Below are positions 36,657 to 45,826 of a stretch of DNA of 60,447 nt, piece by piece (the stretch's first letter is position 1; every line of letters begins with the position of its first letter). The notes under the pieces are model-generated. The model had not been told where the DNA came from, did no database searches, and saw nothing but the letters and a program-made list of their open reading frames with translations. The stretch spans positions 1 through 60,447 of the forward strand of contig DATMGU010000018.1 of assembly GCA_035555315.1 (NCBI GenBank), given 5' to 3'. Both the position numbers and the translations under genes were made by a program. The DNA is from DATMGU01 sp035555315 (GTDB taxonomy: Bacteria; Pseudomonadota; Alphaproteobacteria; ATCC43930; CGMCC-115725).

Positions 36657-37455
36657 CCAGCCGCACCACGACCGGCACATGGTCCGACGCCCTCTCCCAG
36701 CCGCGCACCGGCCGGTGGATCGTGGCGCCGCCGAGGTCGCCGACCAGCTCCGGCGTCACCCAGATATGGTCCAACCGCCTGCCGCGATCCACGGCGTTCC
36801 AATCCTTCGCCCGATAGCTCCACCAGGAATACAGTTTCTGGTCGGCCGGCACGAAATGTCGAACCGCGTCGACGAAGCCGGCGCTGGCCTGAAGCTGGGC
36901 CAACCGGTCGACTTCGACCGGTGTGTGGCTGACCACGCCCAGCAATTGCTTGTGCGACCAGACGTCATGTTCCAGCGGCGCGATGTTGAGATCGCCGACC
37001 AGGATCATCGGCCGCTCGCGCCGTTTGGCTTCGGCGAACCAGGCGGTGATCTCGTCCAGAAACCGCAGCTTATGGGCGAATTTCTCGTTGGCGACCGGGT
37101 CGGGGATATCCCCGCCGGCCGGGATGTACAGATTGTGCAGCTCGACGGCGGTGCCGCCGACGGCCAGCCGGACGGTGCCATGGCGGCAATCCTGCCGATC
37201 GCACCAGCTGTTGGTCGTGATGTCGCTGATCGGCACGCGCGACAGGATCGCGACGCCGTTATAGCCCTTCATGCCGTGGATCATGCGATAGGGGTAGCCC
37301 ATCGCCTCGATCGCCTCGGCGGGAAAGGTCTCGTCGATCGTCTTGGTTTCCTGCAGGCACAGCACGTCGGGCTGCGCCTCGGCGACGAAACGGGCGACCG
37401 TGTCGATGCGCAGCCGCACCGAATTGATGTTCCAGGTGGCGATGGTCAACGGCAT
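36649..37455 (-). CDS. xthA: Exodeoxyribonuclease III
   Basis: A 268-residue member of the EEP (exonuclease/endonuclease/phosphatase) family. MPLTIATWNINSVRLRID, VLCLQETKTID with the metal-binding Glu, YNGVAILSR, YIPAGGD, GDLNIAP, SWWSYR and the C-terminal RLDHIWVTP plus ERASDHVPV match bacterial AP endonuclease/exonuclease III. It acts in base-excision repair. It lies between the HAD gene (overlap) and the FAH-type gene (9-bp gap). Confidence 0.95.
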   Translation of the reverse strand: MPLTIATWNINSVRLRIDTVARFVAEAQPDVLCLQETKTIDETFPAEAIEAMGYPYRMIHGMKGYNGVAILSRVPISDITTNSWCDRQDCRHGTVRLAVGGTAVELHNLYIPAGGDIPDPVANEKFAHKLRFLDEITAWFAEAKRRERPMILVGDLNIAPLEHDVWSHKQLLGVVSHTPVEVDRLAQLQASAGFVDAVRHFVPADQKLYSWWSYRAKDWNAVDRGRRLDHIWVTPELVGDLGGATIHRPVRGWERASDHVPVVVRLGA

Positions 37456-37464
37456 CGGGCGGGA

Positions 37465-38148
37465 TCAGGCGATGGTGATGGTGAGATCGGTCAGGCCGTC
37501 GACATGTCCATGCAGCCGATCGCCCTTGACCACGGCGCCGACACCTTCCGGCGTGCCGCTATAGATGAGGTCGCCGGGAAACAGCTCCATCAACCCGGAC
37601 AGATAGGCGATGGTCTCCGGCACCGACCAAATGAGATCGTCGAGGGCGCCGGTCTGGCGCGTCTCGCCATTGACCTTCAACCAGATGGCGCCCTTGGCCA
37701 GGTGCCCGACCGCCGTCACCGGATGGATCGGGGCGCAAGGGGCGGATTGATCGAAGCCTTTCGCCATGTCCCAGGGGCGGCCCAGATCCTTCGCCTGGCT
37801 CTGCAGGTCGCGGCGGGTCATGTCCAGCCCGACCGCGTAGCCGAAGACATGGTCGAGCGCCCGGGCGACCGGGATGTCCCGGCCGCCGGACCCCAAGGCC
37901 ACGACCATCTCGATCTCATGGTGATAGTTCTTGGTCTGCGACGGATAGGGCACGGCACTGCCGGTCGGTACGATCGCATCGGCCGGCTTCATGAAGAAGA
38001 ACGGCGGCTCCCGATCCGGATTGTGACCCATCTCGCGCGCATGGGCGGCGTAATTGCGCCCGACGCAGTAGATGCGGCGCACCGGAAACGGGTCACCACC
38101 GACCACGGGGACAGTGACGACCGGCGGGACGGCAACGGCATAGGCCAT
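37465..38148 (-). CDS. Fumarylacetoacetate-hydrolase (FAH) family protein
   Basis: A 227-residue FAH-fold enzyme: RIYCVGRNYAAHAREMGH, PFFFMKPADAIV, YHHEIEMVVALG with the metal-binding acids, then GYAVGLDMTRRDLQ and DLIYSGTPEGVGAV. Relatives are acylpyruvases or hydratase/decarboxylases in catabolic routes. The substrate cannot be named. It precedes xthA on the same strand; this linkage is common in Alphaproteobacteria and does not imply a functional link. Confidence 0.9.
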   Translation of the reverse strand: MAYAVAVPPVVTVPVVGGDPFPVRRIYCVGRNYAAHAREMGHNPDREPPFFFMKPADAIVPTGSAVPYPSQTKNYHHEIEMVVALGSGGRDIPVARALDHVFGYAVGLDMTRRDLQSQAKDLGRPWDMAKGFDQSAPCAPIHPVTAVGHLAKGAIWLKVNGETRQTGALDDLIWSVPETIAYLSGLMELFPGDLIYSGTPEGVGAVVKGDRLHGHVDGLTDLTITIA

Positions 38149-38203
38149 GGCAAGAAACTCATATCGGATGGTTCATGGGACATGGCGACTAAAGCACGAA
38201 CGG

Positions 38204-38237
38204 CCGGTCGCGAACAATGCCCGGTCACGAGCAATGC
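38204..38237. repeat. 17-bp tandem duplication in intergenic DNA
   Basis: ccggtcgcgaacaatgc (38204-38220) is followed by ccggtcacgagcaatgc (38221-38237), two mismatches. Confidence 0.75.
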
Positions 38238-38293
38238 ATCATGCGCTGGGCCGTGTCGTGTCGGGCTTGGAAGGGGGCCGGGCCACAAACGGC

Positions 38294-38326
38294 GACGCCC
38301 GGCCAAGGGGGGGATGACCGGGCGTC
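38294..38326. other. Stem-loop with 9-bp arms
   Basis: GACGCCCGG (38294-38302) and CCGGGCGTC (38318-38326) around a 15-base loop containing a G7 run. Its function is unknown; it is too far from the nearest stop codons to be a clear terminator. Confidence 0.45.
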
Positions 38327-38544
38327 TGAAGTGCCGTTGGGGGGATACCTTCGACCCAGCAGGGGAACTGGTCGAAGGCTCAGGACGCTGTTGGTCGCTG
38401 ATCACTTCGTTCTATTCAAATGGTCGTCGGCGCGATTTCCGCAACTGCAATGGGTGCATATCTCGTGCGGGCCATATGCATGAAACGATTCGCCGGTGGA
38501 AGCGTTAACCGCCCGTCGTTTATGTATCAGGTCTGGCGGGTGTC

Positions 38545-39363
38545 TCAAGCTACCTGGGCGGTTGCCCGTCCGGCGGCGGCGTAGTCTCGGCAGGCATCAC
38601 GGAATGCGGCGAACAGCCTGGCCGAAACCGGGTTTTCCAACGCGTGCCATTCGGGGTGCCATTGCAGGCCGACCGCGAAGCCGCCAGTGCCGATTACCGC
38701 CTCGATTTGCCCATCCGGCGCGGTGGCTTCGACGACAAGCCCGTCCGCCAATCGATCGATACCCTGCGCATGCAGAGAGTTTACCATGATTTCGTCGGCT
38801 TCCGCCAGTTCGGCGAGCATGCCGCCCGCGGTCAGGCTCACCGGGTGTACCTGGCGATAGCGATGGTCGGGCGTGCCCGTCTTGTCGCTGCGGTGGTCCA
38901 GCCGGCCGGCGACCCGATGGACCTTCTGATGCAGGGTCCCGCCCATCGCCACGTTCAATTCCTGAATGCCGCGACAGATCGCCAGGATCGGCAGCCGGAT
39001 TTCCAGCGCCCGGCGGATCAGCGGCAAGGTCGTCGCATCACGATCCGGATCGTGCTCCGTCCCCTCGGCGCTGGGATGGCCATCATAGTGAAGCGGCTCG
39101 ACATTCGAGGGGCTACCGGTCAACAGCAACCCGTCCAGTCGCTCCAGCACCTGGTCGAGCGGCAGCCGGTCGCCCATCGCCGGGATCAGGAACGGCACGG
39201 CGCCGGTCGCGACCAAGGCGGCGGTCACGTATTTTTCGCCGACCACATGAAACGGATAATCCCCAAGCATGCGGCGGTCGCAGGGGATACCGACGACGAT
39301 CGTCGCCGGTCGGGTCTGGGGCCGGGTTTGGGGACCGGTCTGGTGAAAGGGCTTGGACGACAT
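38545..39363 (-). CDS. Gamma-glutamyl-gamma-aminobutyrate hydrolase family (peptidase C26)
   Basis: A 272-residue class-I glutamine-amidotransferase-like hydrolase. LPILAICRGIQELNVAMGGT carries the nucleophilic Cys, and VGLQWHPEWH the catalytic His. GLLLTGSPSNVEPLHYD and VHPVSL blocks match PuuD-like enzymes, which cleave gamma-glutamyl amides in putrescine breakdown. No other puu genes are near, so the substrate is uncertain. The start at 39363 has GAGG six bases upstream; an ATG at 39393 overlapping the lolA stop has no ribosome-binding site. Confidence 0.88.
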   Translation of the reverse strand: MSSKPFHQTGPQTRPQTRPATIVVGIPCDRRMLGDYPFHVVGEKYVTAALVATGAVPFLIPAMGDRLPLDQVLERLDGLLLTGSPSNVEPLHYDGHPSAEGTEHDPDRDATTLPLIRRALEIRLPILAICRGIQELNVAMGGTLHQKVHRVAGRLDHRSDKTGTPDHRYRQVHPVSLTAGGMLAELAEADEIMVNSLHAQGIDRLADGLVVEATAPDGQIEAVIGTGGFAVGLQWHPEWHALENPVSARLFAAFRDACRDYAAAGRATAQVA

Positions 39364-39389
39364 CGTGCCTCGCGCTGGGAAGTGTCCGG

Positions 39390-40091
39390 TCATCGAATTT
39401 CGGGGCCGGATTTTTTCGGCTGGTTGGCCGGCAGTATGAACAAATCCGATGACAGCGGCACGCCGGTCTCGGTATCGGCCAAGGCCACCGTGGTGGTGCG
39501 GCCCTGCTGATCGACGATGCTCCATTGCCGCAGCGTCAGCGGCTGATCGGAGAATACCAAGGTGATCGAACCGCTATCCGGGGACGCGGTTTCGACCACG
39601 GTGATGCGCAGCACACCGGGACCGTGTTCGAATTTGGTGATGGTGACGTCGCCGCTCAGCTTCAGCGAACTGCGCAGCAGAAACCAGGCGGGTGTGGCTT
39701 CCACCGGCGCATAGCTGATTTGGTTGAGCTCCCGGTCGTCATAGGCGACGTAATCGCCATTGGCGACGATCCGCAGCTGGTTGGGGGGCGCGTATTCGAA
39801 GCGCATCTTGCCGGGACGGGATAGATAGACCTTGCCATCGGCGGTGCTGCCGTCGCTGGCATATTGCTGAAAGCGGCCCCGCAGCGTGTGGATGCCGTCC
39901 ATATATTGCTCGACCCGCGCCACATCGGCCTGATCCTTCGGCGTCAGCGTCAGGGCCACCGGTTTCGGCGCCGCGGCGGCGGCGGCTCCGGCGAGACCCA
40001 TCGCCAGCAGCCCCATCGCCAGCAACAAGGCCAGCAAGCCGCTTTTGACGCTAAGGCGTACCCGTTTCGACCTGTTCGTATGCTGTGACAT
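39390..40091 (-). CDS. lolA: Outer-membrane lipoprotein carrier LolA-like protein
   Basis: A 233-residue periplasmic carrier. A signal peptide (LLALLLAMGLLAMGLAGAAAAAA) is followed by the LolA fold: VARVEQYMDGIHTLRGRFQQ, then GKVYLSRPGKMRFEYAPPNQ and YDRELNQ-like strands. It would shuttle lipoproteins from LolCDE to the outer membrane. It sits 48 bp after ftsK, the usual alphaproteobacterial order ftsK-lolA-xthA. The gene name rests on fold and neighbourhood; sequence identity to E. coli LolA is expected to be low. Confidence 0.88.
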   Translation of the reverse strand: MSQHTNRSKRVRLSVKSGLLALLLAMGLLAMGLAGAAAAAAPKPVALTLTPKDQADVARVEQYMDGIHTLRGRFQQYASDGSTADGKVYLSRPGKMRFEYAPPNQLRIVANGDYVAYDDRELNQISYAPVEATPAWFLLRSSLKLSGDVTITKFEHGPGVLRITVVETASPDSGSITLVFSDQPLTLRQWSIVDQQGRTTTVALADTETGVPLSSDLFILPANQPKKSGPEIR

Positions 40092-40139
40092 CAAAGGCAA
40101 TCCTGCTTCCGCGACGGGCGCGCGGAACCCGATGCCGCG

Positions 40140-42638
40140 TCAGCGGTTGGGCGGCGCCAGGACTTCGCGTTTGCCGACATGGTTGGCAGAGGATACCACG
40201 CCCTCATGCTCCAGCCGGTCCATGATCCGTGCGGCTCGGTTATAGCCGATCTGCAGATGACGCTGGACGAAACTGGTCGATGCCTTGCGCTCGCGACAGA
40301 CCAACGCGACCGCTTGGTCGTAAAGCTGGTCCGAACCATCGGCATCGTCGTCCTTGCCGCCCGTCGAGGCGGTCGCGGCCTCGGCCAGGTCGTCCTCTTC
40401 CGTCACCTCGTCGATATAGATGGGTTCGCCCTGGCTCTTCAAGAAGGACACGACGCTTTCGACCTCGTGATCGGCGACGAACGGGCCATGCACGCGGGTA
40501 ATCCGGCCGCCGCCGGCCATGTACAGCATATCGCCGCGGCCGAGCAGCTGTTCGGCGCCGCTTTCGCCGAGGATCGTCCGGCTGTCGATCTTCGAGGTGA
40601 CCTGAAAGCTGATGCGGGTCGGGAAATTCGCCTTGATCGTGCCGGTGATGACGTCGACCGATGGCCGCTGCGTCGCCATGATGATGTGGATGCCGGCGGC
40701 GCGCGCCATCTGGGCCAGGCGCTGGATCGCCGCCTCGATATCCTTGCCGGCGACCAGCATGAGGTCGGCCATCTCGTCGACCACGACGACGATGAACGGC
40801 AAGGGCGTCATGTCGAGCGGCTGGTCTTCGAACAGCGGCTGGCCGCTCTCCGTGTCGAACCCGGTCTGCACCCGGCGCATCAGTGGCTCGGCCTTGGCGG
40901 CCGCCTCGGTCAGGCGGGCGTTGTAGCCTTCGATGTTGCGCACGCCCAGCTTCGACATGGCGCGGTAGCGGTTCTCCATCTCCCGCACCGTCCACTTCAG
41001 GGCGACGACGGCCTTGCGCGGATCGGTCACCACGGGGCTCAGCAGATGCGGGATGCCGTCATAGACCGACAGTTCCAGCATCTTCGGGTCGATCATGATG
41101 AATTTGCATTGATCCGGCGGCATCCGGTACAGGATCGACAGGATCATCGTGTTGATGCCGACCGACTTGCCCGAACCCGTGGTGCCGGCGATCAGCAGAT
41201 GCGGCATCTTGGCCAGATCGGCGATGATCGGGGCGCCGCCGATATCCTTGCCCAGGATCAGGCTGAGCTTGGCGCCGGTCCGCTCATAGGCCTCCGAGGC
41301 CAGCAGCTCGCGCAGATAGACCGTCTCGGATTTGGCGTTGGGCAGCTCGATGCCGATGACGTTGCGGCCGGGGATGACGGCGACGCGCACCGATACGGCG
41401 CTCATCGACCGGGCGATGTCGTCGGCCAGGCCGATGATGCGCGAGGATTTGGTGCCTGGCGCCGGCTCCAGCTCGTACAGGGTCACGACCGGGCCGGGCC
41501 GCACCTTCACGATCTCGCCGCGGACGCCGAAATCCTCCAGCACGGTGATCAGCAGCCGGGCGTTCTGCTCCAGCGCCTCCTCGTTCAGCGCGTTGGTCTT
41601 GCTGGCGCCCGGGCGCGGCGGCGGCGGCTCGGCCAGGAGGTCGAGCGGCGGCAAGGCGTAGTCGGTCGCCGGCTCCAGATCGAGGGTCGGCTGCCGCGCC
41701 TGTTCGGCGCGCTTGCCCGGCGCCGTCCCCGGGTTCTTGGGCGCCACCAACCCGCGCGGCAGATCGCGTGGGCCGACGCCTTCGATCCCGGCGCCGTCCA
41801 TCGGGGAATTGGCGTCGATCGGCGCGCGCTGGACGAACGGCTCCCGGTTCATCGACGGCTCGATCCGTGTCGCGGGATCGGTCGCCCGGCGCGGCTTGAT
41901 CGGGGCTTCCCGTGGTGCGCGGGCGGCCCCGGCGACCATCGGCTCGCGGCGTAGGGCCTCGGCCTTTTTGCGGCCCCAGCGCCAGGTCGCTCCGCCGAGC
42001 TTGCCGCCGGCGACGGCGATCGCCGCCCCGCCGACGCGCGAGGCGCTCGCCGCCCGCCCGGCATTGCGCCCGACTTCCAGCCAGTCGCCGCGCGACAGGC
42101 CCATGATATAGACCAGCAGCAGACCACCCGCCGCCGCGATGCCAGCCGCCACCAGGGCCGAAATATCGCCCCAGAAGCCGATCAGGCGCCACATCACCAT
42201 GCCCAGCACGCCGCCCATGCCGGTCGGCAGTCCAAAGAAGGCGGGGGCGGGCAGGATCGCCAGGGCGGTCGCCCCGAACACCACCAGCGGCGGCAGCAGC
42301 ATCAGCCGCAGCCATAGCCGGCCGATCGTCAGGTTGAGCAGCAGGCGCAGGCCCCAGACCGCCAGCACCAGCGGCAGTAAGACGGCGCCGAGCCCGACGG
42401 TCTGCAACAGCAGATCCGCCGCGATGGCGCCCGGATAGCCGCCGAAATTCGCCGGCACCTTGTCGACCGCGTGATTGAGCGACGGGTCGCCGTGATCATA
42501 GGTCGCCAGCACCAAGGCGGCGATCAGGCTGACCAGGAAGACCAGCGCGCCGCAAACCTCGCTCAGCCGGCGGCGGACGAACTCCTTGAGGCCGGCGGCG
42601 GCGAAGGTCTTGTCCAGACCGGCGGTCAGATTGGCCAT
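40140..42638 (-). CDS. ftsK: DNA translocase FtsK/SpoIIIE
   Basis: An 832-residue FtsK: four or five membrane spans in the N-terminal 180 residues, a Pro-rich linker of about 200 residues, then the beta domain, the motor with Walker A (IAGTTGSGKSVGINTM, near residue 484), Walker B (FIVVVVDEMADLMLV) and the gamma winged-helix tail (VCRERKASTSFVQRHLQIGYNRAARIMDRL) that reads KOPS sequences. It moves chromosome ends to XerCD at the septum. The length is at the short end of the family. It precedes lolA and follows the aminotransferase with a 10-bp gap. Confidence 0.97.
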   Translation of the reverse strand: MANLTAGLDKTFAAAGLKEFVRRRLSEVCGALVFLVSLIAALVLATYDHGDPSLNHAVDKVPANFGGYPGAIAADLLLQTVGLGAVLLPLVLAVWGLRLLLNLTIGRLWLRLMLLPPLVVFGATALAILPAPAFFGLPTGMGGVLGMVMWRLIGFWGDISALVAAGIAAAGGLLLVYIMGLSRGDWLEVGRNAGRAASASRVGGAAIAVAGGKLGGATWRWGRKKAEALRREPMVAGAARAPREAPIKPRRATDPATRIEPSMNREPFVQRAPIDANSPMDGAGIEGVGPRDLPRGLVAPKNPGTAPGKRAEQARQPTLDLEPATDYALPPLDLLAEPPPPRPGASKTNALNEEALEQNARLLITVLEDFGVRGEIVKVRPGPVVTLYELEPAPGTKSSRIIGLADDIARSMSAVSVRVAVIPGRNVIGIELPNAKSETVYLRELLASEAYERTGAKLSLILGKDIGGAPIIADLAKMPHLLIAGTTGSGKSVGINTMILSILYRMPPDQCKFIMIDPKMLELSVYDGIPHLLSPVVTDPRKAVVALKWTVREMENRYRAMSKLGVRNIEGYNARLTEAAAKAEPLMRRVQTGFDTESGQPLFEDQPLDMTPLPFIVVVVDEMADLMLVAGKDIEAAIQRLAQMARAAGIHIIMATQRPSVDVITGTIKANFPTRISFQVTSKIDSRTILGESGAEQLLGRGDMLYMAGGGRITRVHGPFVADHEVESVVSFLKSQGEPIYIDEVTEEDDLAEAATASTGGKDDDADGSDQLYDQAVALVCRERKASTSFVQRHLQIGYNRAARIMDRLEHEGVVSSANHVGKREVLAPPNR

Positions 42639-42648
42639 GATCGTCCGC

Positions 42649-43854
42649 TCACAGCAGGTGGATCATTTGCTGCAGCGCCTCGGTGATCACCGCTGGCTCA
42701 TGCACCAGGGCCAGGCGCAGATAACCCTCGCCGGGATTGAAGCCGTCCGGGCCGGGCCGGCCGATAAAGGCGCCGGGCAGGGTACGGATCGCCGCCTCGC
42801 GCCACAGCGTCGTCGCGGCCTGCTCGCTGTCGCCGACCTTGAGCCACAGGAAAAACCCGCCGGGCGGCCGGTAGAAGCCGAACCGGTCGCCCAATACCGC
42901 TTCGGCCGCGTCGATCTTCAGACGATAGCGCGCGCGGTTGATTTCGACATGCGCCTCGTCCTGCCACAACGCCGTCGCGGCGGCCTGCAACGGCAACGAC
43001 ACCTGCGGCGCGCCGAAACTGCGCAGCTTCATGAATTGCTTGATCGGCCGCGCATCGCCGGCGACGAAGCCCGAGCGCAGGCCGGCGGCGCTCGATCGCT
43101 TGGACAGCGAATGGAACACCAGGACGTTCTCGAAAACATCGCCCGCCTCGCCCGGTCCGACCGCCTGGCAAGCCTCCAGCCCGCCCACCGGCGGCACCTT
43201 GTCCCAGATCTCCGCGTAGCATTCATCGATCATCAGGACGAAGTTATGCGTCCGGGCGAGGCTGATCGCCGCCGTCAGATAGGCGAGATCGGCGGTCGTA
43301 CCCTGCGGGTTGGCCGGGCTGCACAGATAGAACGCCGCCGTGCGCCCCAGCAACTCCGCCGGAATGGCCGCGAGATCGGGCAGGAAGCCCGTCTCGGCGG
43401 TGGCCGGCAGCAGGACCGGCTCGGCACCGGCCATGACTGCCGATCCCGAATAGACCATGTAATAGGGATTGGGCAGCAGCACGACCGGGCGCCGGTCGGG
43501 TCGCCCCTCCGGCACGGCCAATTGGGCGGCGAGGAACAGCCCCTCCTTGCTGCCGGCGAGCGACAGGACGTGCCGGTCGGGATCGACCGGTGTCCTCAGC
43601 CCATAGCGCCGGGTCAGCCAGGCGGCAACCGCCCCGCGCAGCTCCGGCGTGCCGTTGCCGCCCGGGTATAGGTTCCATTTATCGGCATGCGCCGCCACCG
43701 TCTCGGCCAGCAGCGCCGGGGGCTGGTGCTGCGGCTCGCCGACCGACAGGGCGAGCGCCGGGCGGTTTGCCCGCGGGGCGATGCCCTTCAAAAGCTCAGC
43801 CAGCCGCGTGAACGGATTGTCCCCCAGCCGTTCCATCCGCTCGTTGACGATCAC
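42649..43854 (-). CDS. PLP-dependent aminotransferase (class I/II, DapC-like)
   Basis: A 401-residue fold-type-I aminotransferase. GNGTPELRGAVAAWL, LCSPANPQGT, MIDECYAEIW and the Schiff-base lysine in VFHSLSKRSSAAGLRSGF are visible, with the final Arg-bearing segment GEGYLRLALVHEP. The sequence resembles the N-succinyldiaminopimelate aminotransferase (DapC) group rather than aspartate aminotransferase, but other substrates are possible. The first codon is GTG (43854) with GGAGG upstream; an ATG follows at 43836. It lies immediately upstream of ftsK. Confidence 0.88.
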   Translation of the reverse strand: MIVNERMERLGDNPFTRLAELLKGIAPRANRPALALSVGEPQHQPPALLAETVAAHADKWNLYPGGNGTPELRGAVAAWLTRRYGLRTPVDPDRHVLSLAGSKEGLFLAAQLAVPEGRPDRRPVVLLPNPYYMVYSGSAVMAGAEPVLLPATAETGFLPDLAAIPAELLGRTAAFYLCSPANPQGTTADLAYLTAAISLARTHNFVLMIDECYAEIWDKVPPVGGLEACQAVGPGEAGDVFENVLVFHSLSKRSSAAGLRSGFVAGDARPIKQFMKLRSFGAPQVSLPLQAAATALWQDEAHVEINRARYRLKIDAAEAVLGDRFGFYRPPGGFFLWLKVGDSEQAATTLWREAAIRTLPGAFIGRPGPDGFNPGEGYLRLALVHEPAVITEALQQMIHLL

Positions 43855-44033
43855 TCCCGCGCCCCCTCCGCACGGATGCCGCTCAGCCGAAGCCGAATCT
43901 CAAAGACATCCCAGAAATGCCGATTATATCAGGGCAAATGATCCGCGCGCAGCAAATCTTTATCGCGATCGCAGCAAAGGTGCGAATGGGGGCGACAAAC
44001 GCCCCAACTCCTTCGGGGCTGGGGACCAGGATT

Positions 44034-44240
44034 TTACAGGGCGACGCGCATCTGCAGGTCGAAGGCGTCGTATTCCGCCCGTTTGGGAGACAACACGCGA
44101 ACCATCGTTTCCCAATCCGAGAAGCCGACATGCTTTTCGCTGACCTCCTCGCCGCGCTCCGAATGACCGTTGTGGATCGGCGTTTCTGGTCTGCCGTTCC
44201 TCCGGCCCTCGGTCTGGAAACGGCAACGGCCGCCGTATCG
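44034..44240 (-). pseudogene. Possible truncated regulator/antitoxin-like remnant
   Basis: On the minus strand an open frame, without an ATG at its beginning, reads PIHNGHSERGEEVSEKHVGF, then SDWETMVRVLSPKRAEYDAF and ends LQMRVAL at the TAA (44034-44036). The SDWETMVRVLSPKR part resembles the 'F-x-S-W-E-x-M-x-R-V-L-(T/S)-P-K-R' segment of small HTH regulators of the HVO_A0114/antitoxin type, but the HTH that should follow is absent. I read it as a decayed or truncated copy. Confidence is low. Confidence 0.3.
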
Positions 44241-44252
44241 CTACGGCGGCCG
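44227..44252. terminator. Hairpin downstream of amtB
   Basis: Perfect 11-bp arms CGGCCGCCGTA (44227-44237) and TACGGCGGCCG (44242-44252) with a 4-base loop, starting 26 bp after the amtB stop. On the minus strand it is followed by a short T-containing stretch, so it is a plausible terminator for amtB. Confidence 0.65.
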
Positions 44253-44278
44253 CTTGTCTTCGCCGCGTAGGCTTGCGG

Positions 44279-45679
44279 CTACTGGACGGTTTCGCCGTGC
44301 AGCGCCAGGTCCAGGCCGTCGCGTTCGACTTCTTCGTCGACGCGCAGGCCGATCACCACATCGATGATCTTCAGCAGGATCAGGCTGACCACGCCGCAAT
44401 ACACCACGGTGCAACCGATGCCGTAGAGCTGGGTGATGACCTGGTGGGCGTTGCCTTCGATCAGGCCGTTCTTGGTCGGATCGCCGCTGATCGCCGCCTT
44501 CGCGAACACGCCGGTCAGGATGGCGCCGACGATGCCGCCGATGCCATGGACGCCGAAACAGTCCAGGCTGTCGTCATAACCCAGCATGTGCTTGAGGCTG
44601 GTTGCCGACCAATAGCAGATCACGCCGGCCGCGATGCCGATGATCAAGGCGCCCGACGGGGCGACGAAGCCCGATGCCGGGGTGATCGCCACCAGACCCG
44701 CGACCGCGCCGCTGATGATGCCCAGCACGCTCGGCTTACCCTTGATCGCCCATTCGGCGAACATCCAAGCGAGGGCCGCCGCCGCCGTGGCGATCTGGGT
44801 GACCGCCATGGCCATGCCCGCGTTGGTGCTGGCCGCGACCGCCGAACCGGCGTTGAAGCCGAACCAGCCGACCCAGAGCAGCGAGGCGCCGATGACGCTC
44901 AGCACCAGGTTGTGCGGCATCAGGCTCTCGGAGCCGTAGCCCTTGCGCTTGCCCAGCACGAGCGCGCAAACGAGGCCGGCGATCCCGGCATTGATATGCA
45001 CGACGGTGCCGCCGGCATAGTCGAGCACGCCTGCGTCGCCCAGGAAGCCGCCCGGTCCCCACACCCAATGGGCGATCGGCACATAGACGATCAGGCTCCA
45101 GGCGCCGATGAACCACATCATCGCCGAGAACTTCATGCGATCGGCGAAGGCGCCGCAGATCAGCGCCGGCGTGATGATCGCGAAGGTCATCTGATAGGTC
45201 ATGTAGACCGATTCGGGAATCGTCTTCGCCAGCGCGTTGACGCTGTCGAGTTCCATGCCGTTGAGCAGCCCGCGGCTGAGTCCGCCGATGAACGGGGTGC
45301 CCTCGGTGAAGGCCAGGCTATAGCCGGCGACCATCCACAGGATGGTGACGAGGCAGGTGATCGCGAAGCTTTGCATCACCGTCGCCAACACGTTCATCTT
45401 GCGGACCATGCCGCCGTAGAACAATGCCAGGCCCGGGATGGTCATCATGAGGACCAGCGCCGTCGAGGTCAGCATCCATGACGTGTCGCCGCTATCGAGC
45501 TTCGGCGCGTCGGCCGCCGGTGCCGCCGCCGCGACCGTTTGGGCGAAGGCCTCCGGAACCCACACCGCGAGCAGCAGCGCCACACTGCCGGCCAGCATCG
45601 CCAGTTTTGCATTCGTTCGTGCCGCGAAACCGGATTGGCTTCCGCCGATCCGCCCGACGGTCGTGCCGTGAGAACTCAT
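44279..45679 (-). CDS. amtB: Ammonium transporter AmtB
   Basis: A 466-residue Amt/MEP/Rh channel. A signal-peptide-like N-terminus (LAMLAGSVALLLAVWVPEAFAQ) and a variable linker precede DTSWMLTSTALVLMMTIPGL, the start of the 11-helix channel. The signature DYAGGTVVHINAGIAGLVCA and the twin-His region (CFGVHGIGG) are present. The start at 45679 is chosen because it begins family-like sequence; a longer open frame exists. It lies 147 bp after glnK, with its own sigma-54-like promoter (45769-45783). PII protein GlnK blocks the channel under nitrogen sufficiency. Confidence 0.95.
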   Translation of the reverse strand: MSSHGTTVGRIGGSQSGFAARTNAKLAMLAGSVALLLAVWVPEAFAQTVAAAAPAADAPKLDSGDTSWMLTSTALVLMMTIPGLALFYGGMVRKMNVLATVMQSFAITCLVTILWMVAGYSLAFTEGTPFIGGLSRGLLNGMELDSVNALAKTIPESVYMTYQMTFAIITPALICGAFADRMKFSAMMWFIGAWSLIVYVPIAHWVWGPGGFLGDAGVLDYAGGTVVHINAGIAGLVCALVLGKRKGYGSESLMPHNLVLSVIGASLLWVGWFGFNAGSAVAASTNAGMAMAVTQIATAAAALAWMFAEWAIKGKPSVLGIISGAVAGLVAITPASGFVAPSGALIIGIAAGVICYWSATSLKHMLGYDDSLDCFGVHGIGGIVGAILTGVFAKAAISGDPTKNGLIEGNAHQVITQLYGIGCTVVYCGVVSLILLKIIDVVIGLRVDEEVERDGLDLALHGETVQ

Positions 45680-45768
45680 CACTTCGAAACCCCCCTCAGA
45701 CCACACCTCGTCCGCCCCACGGCGCGTCGAATCGACACGCGCCGGGGTTGAACCCCTGACGCAGAACA

Positions 45769-45783
45769 ACAAAAACCGTGCCA
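45769..45783 (-). promoter_or_regulatory. Sigma-54-type promoter upstream of amtB
   Basis: On the minus strand TGGCACG-GTTT-TTGT, matching the -24/-12 consensus TGGCACG-N4-TTGC in ten of the eleven fixed positions, 89 bp before the amtB start. The mismatch is the C of the -12 GC. Nitrogen-controlled transcription by RpoN/NtrC is the known mode for amtB. Confidence 0.6.
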
Positions 45784-45826
45784 CACGGCGGTGGATCGTC
45801 GATGTTACGACAACTCGCCGCGGTGG

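Larger units (their letters stand above)
38149..38544. other. Intergenic region with stem-loop and short duplication
   Basis: No gene seen in 396 bp. It holds a 17-bp tandem duplication (38204-38237) and a stem-loop with 9-bp perfect arms (38294-38302 and 38318-38326). Confidence 0.6.
43855..44278. other. Intergenic region with a possible gene remnant
   Basis: No intact gene in 424 bp. It holds the remnant at 44034-44240 (minus), a hairpin at 44227-44252 and weaker dyads near 44001-44019. Confidence 0.5.
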
